From Candidatus Heimdallarchaeota archaeon (GTDB lineage: Archaea; Asgardarchaeota; Heimdallarchaeia; JABLTI01): 18,925 nt of DNA. Location of the stretch: the NCBI GenBank assembly GCA_023128635.1, contig JAGMDP010000010.1, forward strand, positions 1-18,925, read 5' to 3'. Positions within the stretch are counted from its first letter, which is position 1. Each line of letters opens with the position of its first letter. Shown here one piece after another: positions 1 to 6,554 of this stretch. The notes below the pieces were generated by a model that saw only the letters and a program-made list of their open reading frames with translations, had not been told where the DNA came from and did no database searches. The position numbers were made by a program, and so were the translations under genes.

Positions 1-1
1 C

Positions 2-295
2 GCTATGATCAATCTAGATATTGAAAAAGCTCAATCTCTTTTAACAAAGGCACAAAAAATTGTAGAGGAAAAAAGTTTGAAGAGATTGGAATCAAAAATA
101 ACAAGTGAAAGTAAAAGGCTTAAGGAATTAACTTTTGAATTGATCGAAGCAGGTAAGAAAAACTACTCTATTTCAAAAAGAATGGAATTAGTTAAAATCC
201 AAAATGGTGTTAAAGAGATCAAGATAAAAAGACTTGTTGAGGATGCACTAGAAGACATTTCCACCACCAAAAAGTTGTTTTCTATAAGTTTCTGA
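2..295 (+). CDS. C-terminal part of a helical, possibly TPR-like protein (5' truncated)
   Basis: The reading frame is open to the left edge of the window, so the Met at position 5 is probably internal and this is the end of a longer protein. The visible 97 residues are almost wholly helical and charged, rich in Lys, Glu and Leu, with no Cys, no membrane segment and no catalytic motif. The stretch LLTKAQKIVEEKSLKRLESK resembles the short helical tails that follow tetratricopeptide repeats in many Asgard and methanogen proteins, where a helix of the form AxxIAEEKGLxxL precedes a coiled segment. That comparison is from memory and is an inference. It could equally be the coiled-coil end of a signalling or scaffold protein. 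The next gene is 73 bases away on the same strand with its own Shine-Dalgarno. Confidence 0.6.
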   Translation, partial: AMINLDIEKAQSLLTKAQKIVEEKSLKRLESKITSESKRLKELTFELIEAGKKNYSISKRMELVKIQNGVKEIKIKRLVEDALEDISTTKKLFSISF

Positions 296-355
296 TTTTT
301 AATCAAAGTAGTAGTAAACTAGAAATTATAGATTACATTATTTCTATATCAGCAC

Positions 356-371
356 GGAGTAAGATAATTTG
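356..371 (+). promoter_or_regulatory. Shine-Dalgarno deciding a TTG start
   Basis: GGAG at 356-359 is followed nine bases later by TTG at 369. With a stop codon directly upstream in frame and no nearby ATG, this site fixes the start of the TIGR04076-type gene. Confidence 0.6.
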
Positions 372-638
372 AGCAAGATAAAAATTGAAGTTAATGAAAT
401 TAAAGGTGAATGTGATAATGGAATGGAAGTGGGAGATCATTTTATCATTCAAGATGGTAAAATAAGTATCCCTGATGGGAAGTCTATTTGCATCTGGACT
501 CTAAATGGTATGTTGCCAATGTTTCCCTTTTTACTCGAGCATAAAGCTTTACCAAAGGATCATTGGGTAAAAGAAGCAACAACCTATACTTGTCCTAGTA
601 AAAAAGTAACTTTTTCATATAATTATTTAGATGATTAG
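369..638 (+). CDS. TIGR04076-family small cysteine protein
   Basis: This 89-residue protein has the hallmarks of the uncharacterised TIGR04076 family. These are an N-terminal KIKIEV strand, then KGECDNGMEVGD (matching the family pattern KGxCxxGxxxGDxF), a central Cys41 and a late TCP motif (Cys75). The three cysteines are in the positions usual for the family and could bind a metal or a cluster, but no function is established. The length is typical and there is no signal peptide or membrane segment. The start is TTG at 369: an in-frame stop lies at 360-362, no ATG occurs before residue 19, and GGAG at 356-359 sits nine bases upstream. It may be co-transcribed with the gene to its left. A T-rich stretch at 652-680 could end the transcript. 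Confidence 0.78.
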   Translation: MSKIKIEVNEIKGECDNGMEVGDHFIIQDGKISIPDGKSICIWTLNGMLPMFPFLLEHKALPKDHWVKEATTYTCPSKKVTFSYNYLDD

Positions 639-693
639 AACTCCCACTATCTTGTTTTTTATTTCTGATTTTTTTTACTTTCTATTTCAAAAT

Positions 694-705
694 GCTTTTT
701 AATTG
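694..705 (+). promoter_or_regulatory. TATA-like promoter of the flavodoxin gene
   Basis: The AT-rich element GCTTTTTAATTG lies about 30-40 bases before the ATG at 735. An archaeal transcript would then begin about ten bases before the start codon. The call rests on position and composition only. Confidence 0.35.
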
Positions 706-734
706 CAATTCATATTTCCAACTGAGCTGATCAC

Positions 735-1229
735 ATGGGTAAAGCAATAGTAATTTACAATACTCGAAGTGGAAATACAAAAGATGTAGCAACTAAAATT
801 GCTGAAGGACTAGGAGCAGACCTTGCAAGTCAAAAGGAAATACCAGACTTAAAGAAATATGACTTCATAGTTTTTGGTTCATGGCTTATTATTGGAACTA
901 TTAGTCCTGGTGGAAAGAAATTCATGAAGAAACTTGATTCAGAAGCTTTGAAAGGAAAAAAGGTCGCATTATTTGTCACTGCTGGTAGCCCTGATCAAGT
1001 AATGAAAAAGAAAGGTAAAGAAATCCTCCAAAAAGATGTTGCTTTTACATGGATGGAAGAGATTCTTGAAGCAAAAGGTGCTAAAGTTATCAAAGAACGA
1101 TTCGCGGTAGTTGGTGCCTATAAATTCCTTCCCTGGGGTTCAGGTTCAAAATATAAAGGTCATCCTACTGAGGAAGAATTTAAACAATCTGTAAAATTTG
1201 GTGCATCACTAAAGAAACATCTCAAATAG
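735..1229 (+). CDS. Flavodoxin-domain protein
   Basis: The 164-residue protein has a flavodoxin fold. The first strand KAIVIYN runs into the FMN phosphate loop TRSGNT at residues 10-15, which fits the flavodoxin pattern T/S-x-T/S-G-N-T. The second loop, VFGSWLIIGTISPGGKKF at residues 47-63, occupies the place of the 50s flavin loop; its Trp50 may stack on the isoalloxazine ring. A third strand, KKVALFVTAGSP, is followed by a charged helix and the strand AKVIKERFAVVG. It probably carries electrons as FMN semiquinone/hydroquinone in the cytosol; its partner is not visible, although a ferredoxin/flavoprotein operon lies 3 kb away. The C-terminal KYKGHPTEEE resembles the tails of the protoporphyrinogen oxidase (HemG)-like flavodoxin subgroup, so an oxidoreductase role is possible. 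The start is ATG with a short leader. Confidence 0.88.
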   Translation: MGKAIVIYNTRSGNTKDVATKIAEGLGADLASQKEIPDLKKYDFIVFGSWLIIGTISPGGKKFMKKLDSEALKGKKVALFVTAGSPDQVMKKKGKEILQKDVAFTWMEEILEAKGAKVIKERFAVVGAYKFLPWGSGSKYKGHPTEEEFKQSVKFGASLKKHLK

Positions 1230-1327
1230 TCTTTCATCAATTTCTTATTTTTTCATTTTGTTTCTGCCAGTTAAGAAAAGATTATATTACAAGTCCTCTG
1301 ATAAAAGAATTATCTGGAATATTTCTA

Positions 1328-1341
1328 AAGTATTTATTTAC
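1328..1341 (+). promoter_or_regulatory. TATA-like promoter of the propeller protein gene
   Basis: The element AAGTATTTATTTAC lies about 32-44 bases before the ATG at 1372. The spacing suits archaeal TBP binding with a short untranslated leader. The intergenic stretch before it is U-rich in the transcript (1243-1262) and could end flavodoxin transcription. Confidence 0.4.
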
Positions 1342-1371
1342 TTTCAAAAATAACCTTAATTGTGATGTTGA

Positions 1372-2940
1372 ATGAAAAACAAAAAGAATTTTACAATAAC
1401 AATAATTGCAGTATTCTTATCAAGTCTCATATTAGGTATGACTATCACTCCTAACAGGACATTAAGCTTACCTATTGATGATTCTGATCCGGATTTGCAA
1501 CCAAACATACTAGGAACAATTGATCATTCATTTAGTACTGCTTTTGGCATGTGGGAAATTGAATATTTGAACGGTCTCATTTATGGTGTAGATGCATCAA
1601 CCCTTAGACTCTACGTTTATGACGCTGTAACAGGTGTTAATACTGTTAATTACACAACACCCACTCTAACTACTGGAATTGCAACTGATGGAACCAATTT
1701 ATATACAACAGTAGCAACTGGAGCAACACCAAATGGAACAATAATACAACTTGATTTAACAGGAAATGAAATATCTAGAATTCATATCCCAATTAAAGCT
1801 GGCGTTTTGAATGGTCTCGCCTGGGATGGTAACTATCTTTGGGCGTATCAAAATATTCCTTCACGTCTAATTAGAATTGATTATGATACAGGTATTGTAT
1901 CTAGAAATATTACCTCACCAAGTGTTCCTCATGGTATGACATGGTACGATGATCTACTTTGGGTAGAAAACTATGGAATCGATCAAACAGCAGCTATCAA
2001 TCCATTAACTGGTGCTGTTGAATACGTTTACTCAGCTCCATATCATTTTGATTCAGGATTAACTAATAATGGAACTCATTTCATACAATCCAGTTATGCT
2101 GCTTCTCCGTATGAAATTAGTTTCTCAGAAATACCTAGTGAAGCTGGAGAGATATTTACTCAAAGTTCACAGTTTTCTACCAACATGCTTGATATTGCCT
2201 ATGATGGATCAGATTTCTTCTTTACTGAAAATGGAACTGATTGGATACAAAAAAGCAATAGTGTAACAATGGGAATATCAGATGTCTGGAGCAATGGATT
2301 AGAAAATGTTGGAATAACTGTTATGGATGATATTCTTGTAGTTTCTACAATAAATGCACCATATAATCTGTATACTTTTACTAAGGATGGTACAATGTTA
2401 GCAAATCATACAGCACTAAATGTAATGCTGAAATCACTTGACTATGATGGTACGTATCTTTGGGCAATGGGTGCAGATAACATACTCTACAAATTACATC
2501 CAACAAACATGTCGATTGCTTCGCAGTACGCTGTTGATAATTTCAAGGGAATCACCTATGACTTCGTAAATGAAGTTATTTGGTTAGTATCAAGTATTGA
2601 ACATAAAGTAAGGTACTTTGATCTAGCAAAAGAACAACTCGGAAATAACCATCTTAATCTAACTGCACCAATCTCACCTTCTGAATATGGTCTAGAATTT
2701 GATGGAGAATTCTTAGTAATTACAACTTCATATGGCGGTGGGTATTACTATCGAATAATTCCTTGTGAATTAGATGCTGAACCACCCGTAACCCCAACAC
2801 CGACCCCTACTCCAACTCCTTTTGAAGGATTGTTTGGTTTATCAAATCTCTATGAGAACCTATTATTCGTAGGATTTGGAATTGTTGGAACAGCAATTAT
2901 CTCATTTGTGATTGCTATTCTTATCAGAAGAAAGAGATAA
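1372..2940 (+). CDS. Membrane-anchored extracellular beta-propeller protein
   Basis: This 522-residue protein begins with a basic n-region and a hydrophobic signal helix (residues 7-23). It continues as a run of about eight to ten degenerate propeller blades. Repeated units have the form GLAWDGNYLWA, GMTWYDDLLWV, DIAYDGSDFFF, SLDYDGTYLWA and GLEFDGEFLVI, each followed by a strand such as RLIRIDYDTG; this is the pattern of NHL/YVTN/SMP-30-like propellers. A Pro-Thr linker (residues 469-483, about five TP units) leads to a C-terminal membrane helix (497-517) and the tail RRKR. The propeller therefore faces outside while the tail stays in the cytoplasm. Propellers of this type bind ligands, glycans or proteins; no catalytic site is seen. 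It is a single gene with its own promoter and a strong terminator. Many NxS/T sequons suggest N-glycosylation. Confidence 0.85.
   Translation: MKNKKNFTITIIAVFLSSLILGMTITPNRTLSLPIDDSDPDLQPNILGTIDHSFSTAFGMWEIEYLNGLIYGVDASTLRLYVYDAVTGVNTVNYTTPTLTTGIATDGTNLYTTVATGATPNGTIIQLDLTGNEISRIHIPIKAGVLNGLAWDGNYLWAYQNIPSRLIRIDYDTGIVSRNITSPSVPHGMTWYDDLLWVENYGIDQTAAINPLTGAVEYVYSAPYHFDSGLTNNGTHFIQSSYAASPYEISFSEIPSEAGEIFTQSSQFSTNMLDIAYDGSDFFFTENGTDWIQKSNSVTMGISDVWSNGLENVGITVMDDILVVSTINAPYNLYTFTKDGTMLANHTALNVMLKSLDYDGTYLWAMGADNILYKLHPTNMSIASQYAVDNFKGITYDFVNEVIWLVSSIEHKVRYFDLAKEQLGNNHLNLTAPISPSEYGLEFDGEFLVITTSYGGGYYYRIIPCELDAEPPVTPTPTPTPTPFEGLFGLSNLYENLLFVGFGIVGTAIISFVIAILIRRKR
2791..2820 (+). repeat. Short tandem repeat coding the Pro-Thr stalk
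   Basis: A run of imperfect six-base units (ACNCCN-type, alternating Pro and Thr codons) encodes the flexible stalk between propeller and membrane helix. Codon third positions vary, so the repeat is under protein-level constraint rather than a recent DNA expansion, although its length could vary between strains. Confidence 0.6.
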
Positions 2941-2967
2941 TCAAGTACTTGATGAGATCTCGATAAA

Positions 2968-3017
2968 GAGTGGAAAACAGAAAATTTCTCCACTCAATCA
3001 TTCTTTTTTTATTTTTT
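2968..3017 (+). terminator. Hairpin plus T-tract terminator
   Basis: GAGTGGA (2968-2974) pairs perfectly with TCCACTC (2989-2995) across a 14-base loop. A T-rich run from 3001 to 3016 follows. It lies 28 bases after the propeller gene's stop and looks like an intrinsic terminator. Two small palindromes, TCAAGTACTTGA at 2941-2952 and GAGATCTC at 2954-2961, lie between the stop codon and this stem. Confidence 0.7.
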
Positions 3018-3052
3018 AAAAATAAATACTAGTCACATAATGTGAACTTCTT

Positions 3053-3062
3053 TTAAAAAGCT
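3053..3062 (+). promoter_or_regulatory. TATA-like promoter of the serine hydrolase gene
   Basis: TTTTAAAAAG lies about 31-40 bases upstream of the ATG at 3093. A leader of five to ten bases is predicted, too short for a Shine-Dalgarno, and none is seen. Confidence 0.35.
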
Positions 3063-3092
3063 AAGAACAACTATAATTCTATTAATAAATGG

Positions 3093-4181
3093 ATGAATTT
3101 ATCCTTGAGTACTAAGAAAGAAAATTACAGTGATTTAATCAATGATATAGATTCTCGAACCAAATTTCTAATGAAAAAGCATGACATTGTAGGTTATTCG
3201 TTGGCTTTAATTAGAGATGGGGAGATTATTTGGGCAAAAGGTTATGGGATAAGAAATAAAGAAAAACAATTGTCAGTTACTGAAGAAACTGTTTTTGAAG
3301 CTGCATCATTGACGAAACCACTTGTTGCATATGCAGCGCTAAAGATGGTAGAAGAAGGATTGTTGGAATTAGATAAATCTCTGATTACTTATCTTGAAAA
3401 CCCATATTTAGAAAATCAGCCATTACAAGATCAGATTACCGCAAGACATGTTCTAACACATTCTACCGGTTTCCCCAATTGGGGTAAAGTAAGGTATTCA
3501 CCAAAGATCTTCTTTACACCTGGAGAGAGATTTTCATACTCTGGTGAAGGGTTCATGTATTTACAAAAGGTAATGGAAATAATAACTGGGAAATCTCTTG
3601 AAGCGATTATTCAAGAAAAAGTACTGAAACCTTTGGGATTAGTGAATGCAACTTTACTATGGAAAGAGGAATATGAAGAAACAGCTGCTGAAGGATATTT
3701 TAAAGATGGATCATTGAAAAACAAATGGAAACCAAAGAAAGAAGAAGCAGCTGGGTCACTAAGTATTTCTCCGACAGACTATGCTAGATTCGTTATTTCA
3801 TTAATGGATCAATCTAAGAAAAGTGAATCATTATTATCAAATGAAAAAATTGAAGAAATGCTCAAACCGGCTATTCCAGTAAATGATGCAGGATTAAGCA
3901 ATAAGTATAAAGTACCCTATTCAGAAATCACTGAAAGCGATTCTGCTTTTTGGGGATTAGGTATAGGTCTAGAGAAAATTGGCAAGGATTACAACTTTTG
4001 GCATTGGGGAAATAATACTAGTTTCCAAAACTTAGTCTTAGCAAATCCCAAAAACAAATCTGGAATGGTAATTATGAGTAATAGTGAAAAGGCTCCATTA
4101 ATTTGGAAAGAGTTGCTAAACTTGACAATGAAAGGAGAACATCCTGGTTTTGATTGGCTAATGTCATTTTACTGGGATTAA
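3093..4181 (+). CDS. Class C beta-lactamase-fold serine hydrolase
   Basis: This 362-residue protein has the three active-site elements of the beta-lactamase/transpeptidase family (Pfam Beta-lactamase, class C and EstB-like). These are SLTK at residues 72-75 (nucleophile Ser72, base Lys75), YSG at 149-151 in the place of Tyr-x-Asn, and HWG at 304-306 in the place of Lys-Thr-Gly. Further family marks are GYSLALIRDGEIIWAKGYG near the N-terminus and HVLTHSTGFPNW. There is no signal peptide, so it probably acts in the cytosol as an esterase or peptidase rather than as a drug-destroying lactamase. HxG in place of KTG is usual in the esterase/D-aminopeptidase-like members. The substrate cannot be read from sequence. 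A second ATG at 3089 is out of frame. The gene is alone and converges on the ferredoxin gene, with a gap of only 31 bases. Confidence 0.9.
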   Translation: MNLSLSTKKENYSDLINDIDSRTKFLMKKHDIVGYSLALIRDGEIIWAKGYGIRNKEKQLSVTEETVFEAASLTKPLVAYAALKMVEEGLLELDKSLITYLENPYLENQPLQDQITARHVLTHSTGFPNWGKVRYSPKIFFTPGERFSYSGEGFMYLQKVMEIITGKSLEAIIQEKVLKPLGLVNATLLWKEEYEETAAEGYFKDGSLKNKWKPKKEEAAGSLSISPTDYARFVISLMDQSKKSESLLSNEKIEEMLKPAIPVNDAGLSNKYKVPYSEITESDSAFWGLGIGLEKIGKDYNFWHWGNNTSFQNLVLANPKNKSGMVIMSNSEKAPLIWKELLNLTMKGEHPGFDWLMSFYWD

Positions 4182-4212
4182 TTGCCTTTTCAAAAATGTA
4201 AATTATGTTTAT

Positions 4213-4407
4213 TTACTTCACTAGAAAGGGTAATTCGATTATCAATGCTTTTTCGGGACAATCTTCTTCACATACACCACAGTACCAGCATTCATCATAT
4301 TTCTTGTAAGGGAATCCATTTTCATCCAGTCTTATGATATCCATGGTACATCGTTCCACACATGTTCCACAACTTTTGCATAGATTTTCATCAACGATTA
4401 GTGGCAT
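4213..4407 (-). CDS. Two [4Fe-4S] cluster ferredoxin, partner of the flavoprotein
   Basis: This 64-residue protein has two complete CxxCxxCxxxC cluster motifs: Cys10/13/16/20 and Cys40/43/46/50, the last followed by Pro. This is the bacterial 2[4Fe-4S] ferredoxin pattern. The sequence between them (GFPYKKYDECWYCGVC) resembles the small AprB-like ferredoxin subunits that pair with fumarate reductase/AprA-type flavoproteins. It should pass electrons to or from the FAD of the product of the preceding gene, as a subunit rather than a free carrier. The start is ATG with an excellent Shine-Dalgarno (AAGGAGAA on the minus strand, core 4417-4420, nine bases away). That site lies inside the end of the flavoprotein gene, and only three bases separate the two genes, which indicates coupled translation. 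Confidence 0.92.
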   Translation of the reverse strand: MPLIVDENLCKSCGTCVERCTMDIIRLDENGFPYKKYDECWYCGVCEEDCPEKALIIELPFLVK

Positions 4408-4410
4408 AGT

Positions 4411-6057
4411 TTAGTTCTCCTTAGTTTTAATTGGTACTAGAGTGGTTTGAGGTTCTCCAGATTTCAATCCATATTCTAGAACAACATGCTTTAGCCAATT
4501 ATCATCATCTTGTTCAGGATAATCCGATCTATAATGGAACCAACCCCAACGACTCTCTTTACGTTCAAGAGATGCATAAACTGATAATTCTGCACAGTCG
4601 AGAATAAATTGGATTTCCTTAAAACGACTTAATTCATGATAATCTGTAACTCGAATATCTTTCATCTCTTTTCTAAATCTCGGGATCCACCATAAAGCTT
4701 GAAGCAATTTTCGTTCATTTTTTGGTGGTACAACATAATCGCTAATTGTTCTTCTAACTTTATACTCGAATTCCTTTACAGAAATTTTGCCACTACTTTT
4801 CTCATCATTTATGATACTGAATAATTTCTCTTTTTCAGATTCAATTATTGCTTTATCAGCTTCTTTGAATTTTGTTTTCTTAGCATAAGCAACTGCATTT
4901 TCGGCAGCCACTTGACCGAAAACAAATGCCCCAGTTAGATGTTGTAATGGCACACATGCTACATCACCAGCTGCATAGAGTCCTTCGAGGGTAGTTTCTG
5001 CTTTCTCATTTACTACAATACCAGTTAATCCATGGCCACCACATAGCTGATACTCTGTTATGCCCAGTTCAATTAATCCTTCACGAAAATCAATTCCTCT
5101 ATTTTCCCAGAATCTCTTTTGAATAGGTCGTTCTGTTGTGAAAAGAATTCGCTCAATTTCTTGGATCTGTTCTTCTGGGAGGTGATTTAATTGAATAAAT
5201 ATTGGTCCTCTACCCTCACGAAGCTCTTTGAGCATCGTTTGAGTATTCAAGTATTCTAGCTCTATTTCTTCGCCAAAAGCATTGATTACTTTTGCACCTC
5301 GAGTAATCGTAATGTACAGTAAGGGACAATTAATGTCTTTAATGAGTGGAGAACAACTTGTGTATTCGAACCCGGTTAATTGTGCACCAGCACGATAAGC
5401 TAAGGAATATCCATCCCCAGCATTTCCTGGATAATCAAATAATCCGTAAAGATAACCTGAATTAGGGAGTGAAAATCGTGCACAACCACCATTAGCAAGA
5501 ATTGTCGCTTTAGCTGAAACAACAGCAAATTCACCAGTTCTAAGATTGAAACCCATAGCACCGTGTACTTTTCCTTTAGTTTCAAGAAGACTTGTTACCA
5601 TTGTTCGATTGAGAACTTGCACACCAGCTTCTTTGATTTTTTCAGCTAAAACCAATTTAAGATCTGGGGAATCCATTTCTAAAAGGAATTTACCTTTCGC
5701 ATGAACTTGTAAGGAGATGTATTTATCTTGTTCATCTTTCGGGAAATGAATGCCCCAACCCTCAAGACGTTTTAATATCGAATAGCTCCTCTCAGCCATA
5801 ACATAGCTGGGTTTGTAATCTAAAATCCCATCAGTTGCGATTCGTGCTGAATTGAGGTATTCCTCAGGAGTAGAAATGCCTGGTTGAACCACAATATTTA
5901 GTGCATCCATTCCCATAGCTATTGAACCACTTCTATGTATCTCGCCTTTTTCTATAACAAGAACCTTAGCATTGGGATTCTGTTCTTTAGCGACAATCGC
6001 TGCCAAACTACCTGCACTTCCCCCTCCAATAATTAGAATGTCTGTTTCCAAGTTCAT
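4411..6057 (-). CDS. Fumarate reductase/AprA-superfamily FAD flavoprotein
   Basis: Residue numbers count from the TTG at 6063. The N-terminal Rossmann motif IIGGGSAGSLAA (residues 11-22) with an acidic end (VIEKGE) binds FAD. A second FAD segment, GLYAAGDVA, is at 361-369, and an AGDG motif lies at 215-218. The C-terminal helical domain carries ESRWGWFHYRSDYP and a following DDNW, as in succinate dehydrogenase, fumarate reductase and L-aspartate oxidase. The GGHGLTGIVVN segment is closer to adenylylsulfate reductase alpha (AprA)-like members than to the HxTxGG of true fumarate reductases. At about 548 residues it is shorter than AprA. The product probably works with the ferredoxin encoded three bases downstream as a soluble two-subunit oxidoreductase; the substrate is unknown. 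I prefer ATG 6057 because a TATA box lies about 26 bases upstream, which implies a leaderless message. The alternative is TTG 6063. Confidence 0.88.
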   Translation of the reverse strand: MNLETDILIIGGGSAGSLAAIVAKEQNPNAKVLVIEKGEIHRSGSIAMGMDALNIVVQPGISTPEEYLNSARIATDGILDYKPSYVMAERSYSILKRLEGWGIHFPKDEQDKYISLQVHAKGKFLLEMDSPDLKLVLAEKIKEAGVQVLNRTMVTSLLETKGKVHGAMGFNLRTGEFAVVSAKATILANGGCARFSLPNSGYLYGLFDYPGNAGDGYSLAYRAGAQLTGFEYTSCSPLIKDINCPLLYITITRGAKVINAFGEEIELEYLNTQTMLKELREGRGPIFIQLNHLPEEQIQEIERILFTTERPIQKRFWENRGIDFREGLIELGITEYQLCGGHGLTGIVVNEKAETTLEGLYAAGDVACVPLQHLTGAFVFGQVAAENAVAYAKKTKFKEADKAIIESEKEKLFSIINDEKSSGKISVKEFEYKVRRTISDYVVPPKNERKLLQALWWIPRFRKEMKDIRVTDYHELSRFKEIQFILDCAELSVYASLERKESRWGWFHYRSDYPEQDDDNWLKHVVLEYGLKSGEPQTTLVPIKTKEN

Positions 6058-6075
6058 TTTCAAGCACTGATTCGC

Positions 6076-6099
6076 AAATTATTTAAACAAATATACTAG
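6076..6099. promoter_or_regulatory. Shared divergent core promoter
   Basis: An AT-only element (AAATTATTTAAACAAATAT) centred on the palindrome TTTAAA at 6082-6087 is the only TATA candidate between two divergent genes. It lies about 27 bases from the ATG of the minus-strand flavoprotein (6057) and about 23 bases from the ATG of the plus-strand membrane protein (6107; a second ATG is at 6116). Both messages would be nearly leaderless. TBP could bind in either orientation, so the two genes may compete or be co-regulated. Confidence 0.5.
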
Positions 6100-6106
6100 T
6101 TAATCC

Positions 6107-6523
6107 ATGATTTATATGAAATTTGCTAAAATTGTTCTTCTAATAAACGGCATAGTTGATGTTCTCATAGGTATTACTCTTGTCTTTTTACCCAATGTTA
6201 TGGCACAATTGCTTTCATATCCAGCTCTTACAGGTCATTCTCTGTATTTCGCAGGCGGATGGGGTATTGCAGCGATTTCTTTTGGCGCAGCAAGGATTTG
6301 GGCTGCCTTCGTTGAAAAGTTTGTTTGGTATAATGTGGTATTAGGTTTATTTGAAGGAAGTATCTTAACAGTTTTTTCGGTTGTTGTTCCGTTCATTTAC
6401 TCTGGAGTTACTTTCATTCATGTTAGTATGTCATTAGCTGTCGGTTCTTCTTTTATGATCATATACGCTATTCTACTGATTCTACGTTACGCAAAGAAGA
6501 AAGGCATTGAAGAAAAAGAATAA
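6107..6523 (+). CDS. Small four-helix membrane protein
   Basis: This 138-residue hydrophobic protein has four predicted membrane helices at about residues 5-27, 44-66, 73-97 and 101-127, and a charged cytoplasmic tail (YAKKKGIEEKE). The loops are short; LPNVMAQLLSYP follows the first helix and AGGWGIAAISFGAARIW forms the second. I do not recognise a named family with confidence; the layout resembles small uncharacterised four-TM proteins in archaea and bacteria. It lacks metal ligands and charged residues within the helices, so a transport role is not evident. The start may be ATG 6107 or ATG 6116 (Met4). It is divergent from the flavoprotein through a shared promoter and converges on the transporter gene, with 24 bases between stop codons. 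Confidence 0.75.
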   Translation: MIYMKFAKIVLLINGIVDVLIGITLVFLPNVMAQLLSYPALTGHSLYFAGGWGIAAISFGAARIWAAFVEKFVWYNVVLGLFEGSILTVFSVVVPFIYSGVTFIHVSMSLAVGSSFMIIYAILLILRYAKKKGIEEKE

Positions 6524-6554
6524 TTCGCAATAATTGAATAACTGTTATTACGAA
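6524..6554. terminator. Inverted repeat between convergent genes
   Basis: TTCGCAATAA (6524-6533) and TTATTACGAA (6545-6554) are inverted copies with one mismatch. Inside lies a second perfect arm pair, AATAAC/GTTATT (6537-6549, one-base centre), that cannot form at the same time. The element fills the gap between the plus-strand stop at 6523 and the minus-strand stop at 6548-6550, so it may stop transcription from both sides. There is no long T-tract. Confidence 0.4.

Noticed and set aside
2069..2266. Second plus-strand frame within the propeller gene
   Set aside because: It is a different frame of a continuous, well-structured coding region and shows no domain.
3093..4181. A secreted beta-lactamase conferring antibiotic resistance
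   Set aside because: There is no signal peptide, and HWG in place of KTG fits esterase/peptidase-type members; archaea lack peptidoglycan targets.
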